Counted from the stretch's first letter, positions 44,816 to 53,737 are shown. The stretch is DNA of 64,000 nt from Deminuibacter soli (GCF_003412455.1 NZ_QTJU01000001.1:310001-374000), one strand, 5' to 3'. Notes: generated from the sequence alone by a model not told the origin. Translations and numbers: made by a program.

Positions 44816-45616
44816 TTACACCATCACCGGTTCGCAGGTGGTTGCAAAACTGACATATATTTTCAATCCTTCCGGTTTATTTTCAATACGCAGCTGTCCG
44901 TCCAGCTGTTCGCTCAAACCCTTTATCAGGCTCATACCCAGTGATTCATTGTCACACAGTTCAAAATCCTGCGGCAGCCCTACCCCGTCATCTTCCACCA
45001 CCAGCATACAGGTATCATCCCGCTTCGTGAAATAAACATGCACGGTTCCCCTGCCTGTACCCGGAAATGCATATTTCAATACATTGCTGACGGCTTCGTT
45101 GAGTATTAAACCCAATGGCACCGCCTGCACCACATTAAGCGCCACCTGCTCAGTATGCAAGGCAAAGTTCACGGCACAATCTTCATCCAGCGATTCAATC
45201 ATATAATCTACCAGCGCATGAATGTACCAGTTCATATCAATTGTAGACAGGCTGTCTGACTGGTACAGGCGCTGATGAATAAGCGACATGGTATACATTC
45301 TGTGCTGGCTGGCATGAATGGCAGACAATGCATCTTTGTTATCCAGGTAAGCAGATTGTGTGTTTAACAAACTAATCACTATCTGCAGGTTATTCTTCAC
45401 CCTGTGATGCACTTCCCTTACCAGCCATTCTCTTTCTTCCAGCAGCTTTTTCATTGCCGCCTGCTGGCTATCGATCTCGTTTTGCTTCTGCTGCAACTGC
45501 AGCCGGCTTATTTGTTTAATGCGGTACCGGCAGTACCCCAATGCCAGCAAAAAAAACAGCGCCATAACACTGCCGGTGTACATATAGCCAATTATGTTTT
45601 CGTTGAGCAGCACCAT
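44816..45616 (-). CDS. Sensor histidine kinase, HisKA_2 type
   Basis: The 266-residue product has one membrane helix (about 10-28), a short coiled coil, and a kinase core. The phospho-acceptor His lies in [20 protein letters not shown] (about 70), which marks the HisKA_2 group. The HATPase_c domain (about 160-262) has [17 protein letters not shown] and DDGVGLP. There is almost no periplasmic part, so the signal must come from the membrane, from inside or from a partner protein. Its stop is next to the response-regulator start, so they form one operon. Confidence 0.92.
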   Translation of the reverse strand: MVLLNENIIGYMYTGSVMALFFLLALGYCRYRIKQISRLQLQQKQNEIDSQQAAMKKLLEEREWLVREVHHRVKNNLQIVISLLNTQSAYLDNKDALSAIHASQHRMYTMSLIHQRLYQSDSLSTIDMNWYIHALVDYMIESLDEDCAVNFALHTEQVALNVVQAVPLGLILNEAVSNVLKYAFPGTGRGTVHVYFTKRDDTCMLVVEDDGVGLPQDFELCDNESLGMSLIKGLSEQLDGQLRIENKPEGLKIYVSFATTCEPVMV

Positions 45617-45948
45617 ACATCAACCTGCAATTTGTACAACCGGTGTTTTAACAAACCGGCTTGGGTTACAAGAACACTGTTTTTCAACAACCAGGAAGTG
45701 TTGTATAACATGCGGCCGCAACACCAGCCGCCCGGGCAGTTCGGCATACAGGCATACAGTAACAGGCATCATTCGCCGGGCAGCAATTATTTTCATGTGT
45801 AAGATAATGAAAAAAACAGCAGCCAAGTATAATGCCATCCAAGCAATAATCTGATTATCAAATAATTACAAATCGGCTTCTAAAAAAGACACCTGCGATA
45901 TTTCGTTATTTTATGATGGCAGTTATGATAAAGTATACGGGCAGATGA
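45617..45948. other. Intergenic region upstream of the kinase operon
   Basis: I see no gene in these 332 bases. They contain a CCGGTGTTTTAACAAACCGG inverted repeat (about 45640-45659) and several CATACAGGCATACAG units (about 45746-45760). It is the promoter side of the kinase-regulator operon and the 3' side of the gene ending at 45949. A 72-residue open frame at 45620-45838 (minus) shows no sign of being real. Confidence 0.4.
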
Positions 45949-46662
45949 TCAGGCATGGGCCATTTTAAAAGGCAGCAAATGATCAATCCACTGTGCGGCG
46001 AGGGCTTCTACATAGTCGGTAAATGAATCGATACCTGCTACAAGATGAAAGGTGCAGGCAGGCTGACCGGGCAGTTCGGTTGCATTCATATGCACATGAT
46101 CATGCGCAAACAACAGCACCTGGCGGCTGATAATATCATAACACATAAAGGCGCCCCCATTGGCCTCTTCGGTAAAACAAATGAGGTTGTTTACAGGCAT
46201 TGGAGCAATGTGTTCTTCTTCGCAGAGATTGAAATAATAATCACGCCATGGTGAACCAAACCAGTTGCTGCTGGATTTGGTGAAGAGAAATTGATGATTT
46301 TCGGTTAACGCATTGTCGGGCCCGTTGTATGATTTAACAATACCACCGAGGCTGTCAACCAGCAACTGGTGCTCCCATAACACCGGCAGGGAAGACACAT
46401 CCGGTGTTTCCTGTTTGCACAACCAGCCGCAGCTGGCGCCATCCCGGTCGGTCCACGAAAACAGGCGGTAACTGTTTTCATTGATTTTGATATGCAGCAC
46501 ACGGGCTCTTTGAATAAGACTGCAAAGCGCGGGAAAATATTCACAGAAGGAAGCGCGCACATGCGGGGTATCTTCAGTGACAACTACCTCATCTGCCGGT
46601 TGTACAAAGTATAGAATATTGCTTTTAAACGCTTCAAAGTCTTCAAACAGGGGTGCTGCCAT
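45949..46662 (-). CDS. Hypothetical protein, possibly SUKH-like
   Basis: The 237-residue product starts at MAAPLFEDFEAFKSNI. No signal peptide or membrane segment is seen. The aromatic-rich, strand-and-helix pattern and the adjacent SMI1/KNR4 gene suggest a distant SUKH-superfamily protein, but I see no decisive motif. Features are GGIVKSYNGPDNALTENHQF and NLICFTEEANGGAFMCYD, the latter like the F-x-x-D/E-x-x-G-G-x-x-x-x-x-D segment of SUKH domains. SUKH proteins are often immunity proteins against secreted toxins. The longer frame to 46761 overlaps the upstream gene. Confidence 0.6.
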   Translation of the reverse strand: MAAPLFEDFEAFKSNILYFVQPADEVVVTEDTPHVRASFCEYFPALCSLIQRARVLHIKINENSYRLFSWTDRDGASCGWLCKQETPDVSSLPVLWEHQLLVDSLGGIVKSYNGPDNALTENHQFLFTKSSSNWFGSPWRDYYFNLCEEEHIAPMPVNNLICFTEEANGGAFMCYDIISRQVLLFAHDHVHMNATELPGQPACTFHLVAGIDSFTDYVEALAAQWIDHLLPFKMAHA

Positions 46663-46742
46663 TGCGCAAAAATAGGTGTTATCAAAACAAAACCCTGCGC
46701 ACAATCGTGGCAGGGCCGTATTATCGCTTATGCATCTATCAA

Positions 46743-47378
46743 TTACACCCAGGCTTCCCAATAAGTCCTTCCCGGGCCGCCTGCACCGGTTGGATCAATG
46801 TCAAAAAAGGCAGGAATAATTTCTGCAGTTTCTTTGTGTGCGCGCTGCTCCAGGAAATAAGTAATACATTCAAGCAGCTTGGGAAAGGAGGAGAATATAA
46901 TTTCACTCAGCCCTTCGGGCGGGTTGCCTTCTTCCTGATCGTATATGCGGATAGGAAATTCATTACCAGGCACTAGTGTGCGCCCGTCAAATACCAGCGG
47001 ACCTGCATCGTTGCCTTCTTCACCAAAAGGATATAGTTTTTCGGCTATCAGCTCGCGGCCAATTTCCCAGTCAAAATTCACGATCAGTTCTTTCAATGGC
47101 TGCGCGGGGTTGGATTCGGGCAGGCGGATGATGCCGCAATCGCCATCGAGAAAATAAAATGACCGGTGCCATTCAATAAAACTCGGGGGCAGGGTTACAC
47201 CGAAACGCTTTTCCAGGTTTTCATAATCTGTCATTGTTAAAGTGCCGGGTATGGGCTGCCATTTTACCCAGCCATCTTCACTGGGAGCAGAAGTAATCAT
47301 TGCCGCCGGAAGTGTTTTGCGATAAGGAACCGTTGCCTGAGAAAACTTCATATATGCGTCAAAATAAGCCTTCGCCAT
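46743..47378 (-). CDS. SMI1/KNR4 (SUKH) family protein
   Basis: The 211-residue product starts at MAKAYFDAYMKFSQ (ATG at 47378; a TTG at 47396 would add six residues). The SUKH domain is visible from TMTDYENLEKRFGVTLPPSF (about 50-70), the family's helix and LP-x-x-F motif, through WHRSFYFLDGDCGIIRL and FGEEGNDAGPLVFD to the end. Bacterial members are mostly immunity proteins of polymorphic toxin systems; no toxin gene is present nearby. It is followed by another possible SUKH-like gene on the same strand. Confidence 0.85.
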   Translation of the reverse strand: MAKAYFDAYMKFSQATVPYRKTLPAAMITSAPSEDGWVKWQPIPGTLTMTDYENLEKRFGVTLPPSFIEWHRSFYFLDGDCGIIRLPESNPAQPLKELIVNFDWEIGRELIAEKLYPFGEEGNDAGPLVFDGRTLVPGNEFPIRIYDQEEGNPPEGLSEIIFSSFPKLLECITYFLEQRAHKETAEIIPAFFDIDPTGAGGPGRTYWEAWV

Positions 47379-47521
47379 TGTGTAATTTTCAGTCAATATA
47401 ACGAAACCCTTAAAATTTGCATGCTAAAAAATAGTGATGATTTTACGAATGCCGCCTGTGTAAAAGAATAACAGGCATTGGAAGCTGTTCAGTAATTTAC
47501 CGGCTTTTATAACAGGATCGC

Positions 47522-48064
47522 ATGAACACCAGTTATACCATTGTTCCATTACGTAGCGAACCGGGCATTATTGCTGCATTGGCAGCCATGATTATTGAAA
47601 CCGTGGCCCATGGCGGATCGGTAAGTTTTATGCATCCCTTACCCGAAGACATGGCTATTGCTTTCTGGACAAAATCGCTTGAGGCTGCAGATCGCGGGGA
47701 AAGGATTGTATTGGGCGCTTATGAAGGCGATACACTCGTTGGCACCGTTACCTTGTTGCTCGATTGCCCGCCCAACCAGCCCCACCGCGGCGAAATAGCC
47801 AAAATGATGACACGTGTACCTTATCGCGGCCAGGGCATTGCCCGTGCACTGATGCAGGCAGCAGAACAGTTGGCCGTTAAATATGGCCGTACCCTTTTAA
47901 CCCTCGATACTGCTGAAGACGAAGGAGCAGCAGGCCTGTACGAGAAACTGGGGTTTGAACGCGCAGGCGTGATTCCAGGTTTTGCACTGAAACCCTATGG
48001 CGGACTTACCGGGACAATTATTTATTACAAACGCATAACGCCCGAAACCAATGAGGGACACTGA
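47522..48064 (+). CDS. GNAT family N-acetyltransferase
   Basis: The 180-residue product is a single GNAT domain that should transfer an acetyl group from acetyl-CoA to an amine; the acceptor is unknown. The CoA-binding motif lies at about residues 95-115: MMTRVPYRGQGIARALMQAA, matching Q/R-x-x-G-x-G/A. LYEKLGFERAGVIPGFAL is the usual C-terminal motif. It is similar in outline to tabtoxin-resistance-type (TTR) acetyltransferases. The 3' end overlaps a terminator hairpin. Confidence 0.9.
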   Translation: MNTSYTIVPLRSEPGIIAALAAMIIETVAHGGSVSFMHPLPEDMAIAFWTKSLEAADRGERIVLGAYEGDTLVGTVTLLLDCPPNQPHRGEIAKMMTRVPYRGQGIARALMQAAEQLAVKYGRTLLTLDTAEDEGAAGLYEKLGFERAGVIPGFALKPYGGLTGTIIYYKRITPETNEGH

Positions 48065-48085
48065 TTTCAGGCGTTATTGTTTTAT
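48035..48085 (+). terminator. Terminator overlapping the GNAT stop codon
   Basis: ATAACGCC-GAAA (48035-48047) and TTTC-GGCGTTAT (48065-48077) pair with one internal mismatch, followed by TGTTTTAT. The stop codon lies in the loop. Confidence 0.65.
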
Positions 48086-48108
48086 AAACGCTTAAAGTTG
48101 TAAAGCTA

Positions 48109-48387
48109 TTACCAGCTTTTTTTGTAGCCGTTACCAGAGCTCTGTTCTTTAGGTCTTGCTTCGGTTACTTTCAACGGCCTGCCGTCTACATCACCACCAT
48201 CTAATTCACTGATGGCTTTTTTGGCAGCCGCGTCATCCGGCATTTCTACAAAGCCGAAGCCCCTTGATTTACCGGTAAATTTGTCGTTGATTACCTTGGC
48301 AGAAGATACTTCACCATAAGCTGTAAAAAAGCTTTTCAGGTCTTCATCCTGCACATTATAGCCAAGGTTGGATACGTAAATGTTCAT
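48109..48387 (-). CDS. RNA-binding protein with one RRM domain
   Basis: The 92-residue product is a single RNA-recognition motif. RNP2 is IYVSNLGY (2-9) and RNP1 is KSRGFGFVEM (about 44-53), with the conserved aromatic residues that stack on RNA bases. A short basic tail follows (ARPKEQSSGNGYKKSW). Such proteins are common in Bacteroidota and cyanobacteria, often induced in the cold and acting on mRNA. The upstream 323-base gap could hold a long, regulated 5' leader, but this is inference. Confidence 0.93.
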   Translation of the reverse strand: MNIYVSNLGYNVQDEDLKSFFTAYGEVSSAKVINDKFTGKSRGFGFVEMPDDAAAKKAISELDGGDVDGRPLKVTEARPKEQSSGNGYKKSW

Positions 48388-48710
48388 ATTTGATTTTTAT
48401 ACTGTTATTAATTATTTATACTGAAAAATGCGGGCGTAGGAACTAATTAAAACGCAGATGCCGTGCTGAATTAAATTAACGAGCGCTGACGCGAAATTCA
48501 AATTGGGACACTAAAGGTATCGGTTATCCCAGTAATATCCTAGTGTTTGTTATAAAATAGGTAAGCTGAATAATTAAGGCTACCTTTAAATTCACTTAGC
48601 TGAGTGCAAACCAATTTATCATCCAGTAAATCCCCCCGGTTAACGCTCTAAACTCCTGATTTATTTAACAGATTCAGTTCAGCTAAGCCAGAAACATCTA
48701 ACGAACGGTT
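48388..48710. other. Long non-coding gap upstream of the RRM gene
   Basis: This divergent gap holds the promoters of the RRM gene and of the small gene at 48711. It is AT-rich at both ends. No hairpin, repeat copy or open frame worth reporting was found. Its length would allow a structured 5' leader for the RRM mRNA. Confidence 0.4.
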
Positions 48711-48980
48711 ATGACAATTAACGAGCTTTACAACGCATTACACAGCAGGTTATTTTATGAAAAGAACAGTCTAAAGCGCTACCGCTTTCAGGGAAACTCA
48801 CTGTTTATTGACAGGAAAGCATTCATCCCTTTCACTATTTACCTCGAAAACAACTGTGTTTATTTATCGGCCTTGTTGTGTGAAAACGAACAACATTTTA
48901 AAGTAGTGATCGATGATTACACAGCCAATATCTATTTCTACGGAAAACAGAGCGGCCAGCCATTGCTGATACTCGAATAA
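48711..48980 (+). CDS. Small hypothetical protein
   Basis: I do not recognise this 89-residue protein. It is cytosolic by appearance, aromatic-rich, and alternates strands (RYRFQGNSLFIDRKAFIPFT, then VVIDDYTANIYFYGKQSGQP). A helix opens the protein (MTINELYNALHSRLFY). It converges with the small gene at 48988, with only seven bases between the stops. Coding is supported by a clean frame and by the tight fit. Confidence 0.55.
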   Translation: MTINELYNALHSRLFYEKNSLKRYRFQGNSLFIDRKAFIPFTIYLENNCVYLSALLCENEQHFKVVIDDYTANIYFYGKQSGQPLLILE

Positions 48981-48987
48981 CCCGCCG

Positions 48988-49263
48988 TTATTTGCCAACC
49001 ACCGGTTCTGCCTGTGCCAGGCGAAGCCGCTGAAACTCAGCACCACTGAATATTTTAGCCAGGTCAAGGTCGCCCGAGAGTTTCCACTGGTCTATGTTTT
49101 TATGCGAAACAATACGCCAGAAATTTTTTGATTCCAGGTCAGCGTAATCGTTTCCCTTTATAAACAAGCCACTCATCGCTACCCGCTTCTTGAAGTCAAT
49201 TCTGATTTCCTTACCGTTGTTTTCACCGCGTGAGAGAAACTTTACAATTTCTTCTGTATTCAT
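48988..49263 (-). CDS. Small conserved hypothetical protein
   Basis: The 91-residue product is basic and soluble. It includes RGENNGKEIRIDFKKRVAMS, then LFIKGNDYADLESKNFWRIV, a pattern I have seen in short Bacteroidota proteins of unknown function, sometimes mislabelled as short-chain dehydrogenases. It is too short for that fold. It lies 29 bases downstream of the KAS III-like gene on the same strand and is probably cotranscribed with it. Confidence 0.65.
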   Translation of the reverse strand: MNTEEIVKFLSRGENNGKEIRIDFKKRVAMSGLFIKGNDYADLESKNFWRIVSHKNIDQWKLSGDLDLAKIFSGAEFQRLRLAQAEPVVGK

Positions 49264-49292
49264 AATTATTGTTATTTAACCGTTTTGGCCAA

Positions 49293-50378
49293 TTAAGCCT
49301 TGTAACATACTGCATTAATATTCATACCTGCACCTACTGATGCAAACACCAGCAAATCGCCTTTATGGATATGATGCCCCGGTAATTCTCCCTTGCAAAC
49401 CATATCGAACAGGGTTGGAATGGTAGCAACAGAACTGTTTCCCAGGCAATGAATGTTCATGGGCATAATATCAGCCAGATCTGCTTCCAGATCATATAAC
49501 TTATATAATTCATTAATGATTGCAGCATCCATTTTCTCATTCGCCTGATGTATAAAGATCTTTTTTACTTCAGTGATGTCGATATTGCAATTCGTCAGGC
49601 ATTGTTTAATAGCAGCAGGCACATATTTCACTGCAAACTCATATACTTTCCTGCCACGCATTTTAATGTACTGCGTGCACTGGTTATTGTTACTGAAATT
49701 AGATGATGCCATGTTAATGTAATTCAGTTCACCGGCTGTGAAAGATTGCACGCTGGCACCTAAAAAACCATACACTTCGGCCACATCGCGGTATTCTTTT
49801 GCTTCAACAACCACGGCCCCTGCGCCATCACTGAAAATCATGCTGTCCCTGTCGTACACATCAATTACGCGACTTAGGGTTTCGGTACCAATTACCAGGC
49901 ATTTCTTTGCCATCCCGCTTTGAATAAAGGCATTTGCCTGTATAACCCCCTGCAACCATCCCGGACAACCGAACAATAAATCGTAGGGTATACAACCTGC
50001 ATTCCTGATACCTAGCTGGTGTTTTACCCGCGAAGCAATAGCCGGCACAGCACTTGACGAAGTGCTTTCAATGCCTATATCACCAAAATTATGCGCAACA
50101 ATAATCTGGTCAATCGTCTCAGCATCAATGCCTGCGCTTTCAATGGCGCGTAACGCTGCCATAGACGCCATACCAGATGCATCCATATCATGTGAGGCAT
50201 ACCTGCGTTCCCTTATCCCGGTTATCTGCTCAAATTTCTGGACAATGATTTCTCCGGATTGTTGAATTTGCTGGCCCTGGTCATCATAGAAATCCTGTGC
50301 GGTGAAGTCTTTGTTGGCTTTTTTAAGAAGAGGGATATAACTGCCTGTTCCTGTAATAACAGCGTGAACTTTATTCAA
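49293..50378 (-). CDS. 3-oxoacyl-ACP synthase III family protein
   Basis: This is a thiolase-fold condensing enzyme of the FabH group. The 361-residue product has the catalytic Cys in LLFGCPGWLQG (about 140), His in IHQANEKMD (about 270) and Asn in HCLGNSSVATIP (about 305), so the triad is complete. It is longer than FabH (about 317 residues) and carries an early insertion (FTAQDFYDDQGQQIQQ), like the KAS III-like enzymes of secondary lipid or polyketide starters. It may not be the housekeeping FabH. The start is a TTG. A small gene follows it. Confidence 0.87.
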   Translation of the reverse strand: MNKVHAVITGTGSYIPLLKKANKDFTAQDFYDDQGQQIQQSGEIIVQKFEQITGIRERRYASHDMDASGMASMAALRAIESAGIDAETIDQIIVAHNFGDIGIESTSSSAVPAIASRVKHQLGIRNAGCIPYDLLFGCPGWLQGVIQANAFIQSGMAKKCLVIGTETLSRVIDVYDRDSMIFSDGAGAVVVEAKEYRDVAEVYGFLGASVQSFTAGELNYINMASSNFSNNNQCTQYIKMRGRKVYEFAVKYVPAAIKQCLTNCNIDITEVKKIFIHQANEKMDAAIINELYKLYDLEADLADIMPMNIHCLGNSSVATIPTLFDMVCKGELPGHHIHKGDLLVFASVGAGMNINAVCYKA

Positions 50379-50621
50379 TAGTAACGATTGATGCCATAAC
50401 CTGAATGTATAATGGCAATTGAAGATAGTGCATTATTGTCGTAACCGCCCGTTTATTTGAGGAACGCCCCGGCAACAGCCATAGTATTGTTAATGTGTAA
50501 TATTAGTCGCGATTTAATTGTATCTTGACATACATGATTGCTGTCAGCTCAACTTTATTATTTCCTGCATTATAAAAACACCGGCTGCAAAGCATGCATT
50601 GCTCAATATCAACTCAATAAT

Positions 50622-50885
50622 ATGCGTATTTATTATCAATGTGAAACATCCGGCGGTGAAGAAGATGATGTTAAACGCATAACATTGCTCGAAAAAACGA
50701 AACGCTTTCTTGCTATTCAACTAAAAAGTCTCGAAAAGGAAATGAATGAAGAAGAAGGCACCATTGTAATCACCGGTCATGGTACCAGCCATAAAATAGA
50801 TGTCAGGAACTTTACGGTAGAGCTGAACCAGAAAATCACGGCTATCCTCAACGGACTTGATTTTACGCAGGTGGCGAACAGCTGA
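50622..50885 (+). CDS. Small hypothetical protein
   Basis: I do not recognise this 87-residue protein. It starts at MRIYYQCETSGGEEDD, is charged, and has a helical middle (RFLAIQLKSLEKEMNEEEGT) and a strand with ITGHGTSHKID. No signal peptide or membrane segment is seen. Its end overlaps the last 23 bases of the convergent hsdS gene. The frame upstream to 50538 lacks coding character. It marks the left edge of the accessory segment. Confidence 0.5.
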   Translation: MRIYYQCETSGGEEDDVKRITLLEKTKRFLAIQLKSLEKEMNEEEGTIVITGHGTSHKIDVRNFTVELNQKITAILNGLDFTQVANS

Positions 50886-52131
50886 CGCCTGTTGTTTGCA
50901 ATACATCCTCATCAATGCTTACCGCTCCGTTCAGCAGCCCAGGTATAAGCCATGCACGCAATCCGGCAAGTGATTGGTTTTGCTTAAGATTCAGGAAATA
51001 CTTTTCACACATTGCATTTACCGTAGCATCAAACTGCTGTAGCAATTGTTTGGGAGGAGCGACAATTAAAAGCTGCCGTATTTTATCCTGCGAAAGATTG
51101 TCTCTTGCAGAACCCGAACTTAAGTAAACGAGGTGCTGATACATGCCATCCAGCATGTACCGGATATAATGCCGCCACTCTTTTTCATAAGGCATAATGG
51201 CACATACAGCCTGGTTGGTTGTTGCAGCTATTTTCAGGTAACTTACTTTACCGGCAGTAGCACCATACATGGCAACAAGAACCGATTCTGCAGGAAACAG
51301 CTTTGCATTACTGTTTTTCATTCCAAGCGCTGTAATATAATTTTCAGCTGCAATAATCACCGGCTTATTCAGCTCACCGCTGTTAATCCACGGGATGTCC
51401 CCCTGCGCATAATAGGCCGCATTGGTTGATGCAGGCGTTCCGCCGGAGCCTGTTGCAGCAACATCGGCGATCGTTTTTACTTCCCATCCTTCCGGTATCA
51501 TTTTTTTCAAGGCTGCATTGTACACCATTTTACCGCCTGAAGCGGCATAAGGTTCGCCTGCTTTCCCGGGAAAATCAAACTGAACAAACCAGTAATTATA
51601 AATTGTTTTAACCAGGGCATCCAGCCTTGCATTGATATCGTGGTTAAGCGCTATTTTAGTTTCTAAAGAAGATAAAAGATGTGCGATTGCTTTCGCTGCA
51701 GGCAGATCAGGTACCACGCATTCAAAATCCATTAGCTGGTCTCTTGTTATGCCGGGAAACACTGATCCCAGGGTGCCGCGCAGTAAATCTTTTAAATGGT
51801 ATTCCAGCAAAGCCTTCACAAAAGGTGCCAGCGCCCGGCCATTTTTGTGGGAGATGGCAGCCAATCCGCGGCCAATAGCATAATGGGTGTCTGCAATGTT
51901 TATTCTGCCGGCAGTAGAGCCGCGTACGCAAAAAAGAATATCTCCCTGCATTGCAAAACGCTTTCCATTGGTGGTAAACTGTACAGGCTCCGGATGCCTG
52001 CCGGTAAATTCCGCAGGCCCGTTCAGCAGCGGCACGCCTGCTCCTTCCTGGTTTACAAACACCGCCTCGGGTGATTGCCCCATGCTGATGTTCAAAAAAT
52101 CTCCGAAAGTGGTTTTGGTTTGTTTATGCAT
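50863..52131 (-). CDS. hsdS: Type I restriction system specificity subunit HsdS
   Basis: HsdS selects the bipartite DNA target of a type I restriction-modification complex. The 422-residue product has two target-recognition domains. The first is about 1-150 with FGDFLNISMGQSPE and ILFCVRGSTAGRINI. The second is about 215-380 with VATGSGGTPASTNAAYYAQG, DIPWINSGELNKP and SVLVAMYGATAGKVSYL. Each is followed by a conserved helical spacer (for example AKAIAHLLSSLETKIALNHD). It overlaps the end of hsdM by eight bases. No hsdR lies in the window. Confidence 0.93.
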   Translation of the reverse strand: MHKQTKTTFGDFLNISMGQSPEAVFVNQEGAGVPLLNGPAEFTGRHPEPVQFTTNGKRFAMQGDILFCVRGSTAGRINIADTHYAIGRGLAAISHKNGRALAPFVKALLEYHLKDLLRGTLGSVFPGITRDQLMDFECVVPDLPAAKAIAHLLSSLETKIALNHDINARLDALVKTIYNYWFVQFDFPGKAGEPYAASGGKMVYNAALKKMIPEGWEVKTIADVAATGSGGTPASTNAAYYAQGDIPWINSGELNKPVIIAAENYITALGMKNSNAKLFPAESVLVAMYGATAGKVSYLKIAATTNQAVCAIMPYEKEWRHYIRYMLDGMYQHLVYLSSGSARDNLSQDKIRQLLIVAPPKQLLQQFDATVNAMCEKYFLNLKQNQSLAGLRAWLIPGLLNGAVSIDEDVLQTTGVSCSPPA

Positions 52132-53737
52132 ACCTCAACCCCTCCAGCTGTTGTTTAATAGCGCGCTCCAGTTCAGCCGATGCTGCAAATAACCGGTCAA
52201 TATCCTGTGAAAAATCATTGACGCGCTGCTGAAACGCTGCTGCTGTAATGGGTACATACGCTGTTTTTACATCAAAAAACTGCCCTGCGGCAAACGTGTA
52301 ATTTTTATTCCTGATGTCAGCTGCGGTAACCACTGCAGAGAAATGCTCCTGTGCCTGTTTTTCGTTCATGGCAGTGATGATGCGTTGCTCTTCTGCAGCG
52401 CTTAAAACAGTACGCTGATTTTTGCCATCCTTTACCATGTTACCCAATGCAGATGCATCAACCAATACAATGCCCGCAGCATCAGCATTTTTATCTATGA
52501 ACAGCACGCTTACATTGGTTCCGGTACTCGCAAACATATTGCCTGGCATACTTACCACACCGCGCAGCATGTTCCGTTCAATCAGTGCCTCGCGTATATT
52601 TCTTTCCATGCCTCCCCGCGCAGTAATAAAACCGGTGGGTACTATCACAGCAGCCTTCCCCTTTTCGCTGAGGCTATACATAATATGCTGTATAAACAAC
52701 AGGTAAATTGCCATCGCTTCCTTCCTGCTTTTCGGCACATTGGGCACACCTGCAAAAAAGCGGTCTTTAAAATTATCATTCAACAGGTTGTTCCTGAAAT
52801 CAGAGAAGTCTAATTTAAACGGCGGGTTGGAAACAATGTAATCAAACTTCTTATCCAGGTAATAAGGCGCAGCAATGGTATTTGTTTTAACAATATTGGG
52901 TATAGAACGGGAAAGATTATTCAGCAGCAGGTTTAAACGCAGCATACCGGCTGCTTTTTGCGAAATATCTTCTGAATAGATGGTACAGTTGTTTTCACCA
53001 ATGGCATGTGCAATATTCAGCAGCAATGTTCCTGAACCTGCACTTGGATCGTAACAGGTGACGTGCTTCACCGGGCCAGGCACCATAATCGCAGCCATAA
53101 TACGTGCTGCTGCATGCGGTGTGTAATATTCCGCATACTTGCCACCGCTGTCACTATTGTAATCTTTGATGAGGTATTCGAAAATAGTGGCGAAGAAATC
53201 ATATGTTTCACCCAACATTTTCTCAAAACTGAATGCCGCTAATCTTGAGATTAAACTCCGGCAGAATGCGTCGCGCTGCGAGGTATCGGCGATAAACAGG
53301 CTTAGCTGGTCAAACAGGCTATCTTTTGCGCCGCCGGCCGATGTTATAGAGAACAACCCGGCATTGTGTACACTGATTGCCTGCAGGGTTGCATCAAACA
53401 AACTTGCGAAGTTTTCCTGCCCCTGCCTGTTGTATAAATAAGCCACTGTTTCACCGGGCTTCAGTGCGGGTGCCTTACTCCCGATAAGCGCAACCAGGTG
53501 TGTAAAATCGTCGGCATGCATTGCCTCCAGCGCTGCCTGAAAATCTTCTGCCTTAGCCAGTGTTTCATCTTGTTTCCTGGCTTCGTAACTAAACTTATCA
53601 TTTATGTACCTGTACAGAAACAGCTGGGTAATAATTTTAAACTCATTGCCATCATTGCCCAACCCAAAATTCGCGCACACGCTTTTTAAGCTATCAATCA
53701 GCTGCTTTGTTTGTGTGATAAAAATGAGGTCTGTCAT
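52124..53737 (-). CDS. hsdM: Type I restriction system methyltransferase HsdM
   Basis: HsdM methylates adenine at N6 in the site chosen by HsdS. The 537-residue product has the helical N-terminal HsdM_N domain (about 1-160) and the methyltransferase domain with EYYTPHAAARIMA, motif I DPSAGSGTLLLN and motif IV IVSNPPFKLDF (NPPF), followed by FIQHIMYSLSEKGKAAVIVP. The order is typical of N6-adenine enzymes. It leads the hsdM-hsdS pair. Since the restriction subunit HsdR is missing here, the pair may act only as a methyltransferase, or hsdR lies elsewhere. Confidence 0.95.
   Translation of the reverse strand: MTDLIFITQTKQLIDSLKSVCANFGLGNDGNEFKIITQLFLYRYINDKFSYEARKQDETLAKAEDFQAALEAMHADDFTHLVALIGSKAPALKPGETVAYLYNRQGQENFASLFDATLQAISVHNAGLFSITSAGGAKDSLFDQLSLFIADTSQRDAFCRSLISRLAAFSFEKMLGETYDFFATIFEYLIKDYNSDSGGKYAEYYTPHAAARIMAAIMVPGPVKHVTCYDPSAGSGTLLLNIAHAIGENNCTIYSEDISQKAAGMLRLNLLLNNLSRSIPNIVKTNTIAAPYYLDKKFDYIVSNPPFKLDFSDFRNNLLNDNFKDRFFAGVPNVPKSRKEAMAIYLLFIQHIMYSLSEKGKAAVIVPTGFITARGGMERNIREALIERNMLRGVVSMPGNMFASTGTNVSVLFIDKNADAAGIVLVDASALGNMVKDGKNQRTVLSAAEEQRIITAMNEKQAQEHFSAVVTAADIRNKNYTFAAGQFFDVKTAYVPITAAAFQQRVNDFSQDIDRLFAASAELERAIKQQLEGLRYA

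Noticed and set aside
45620-45838. 72-residue minus-strand frame upstream of the kinase gene
   Set aside because: It ends just before the kinase start and could be a leader peptide, but composition and lack of any motif do not support it.
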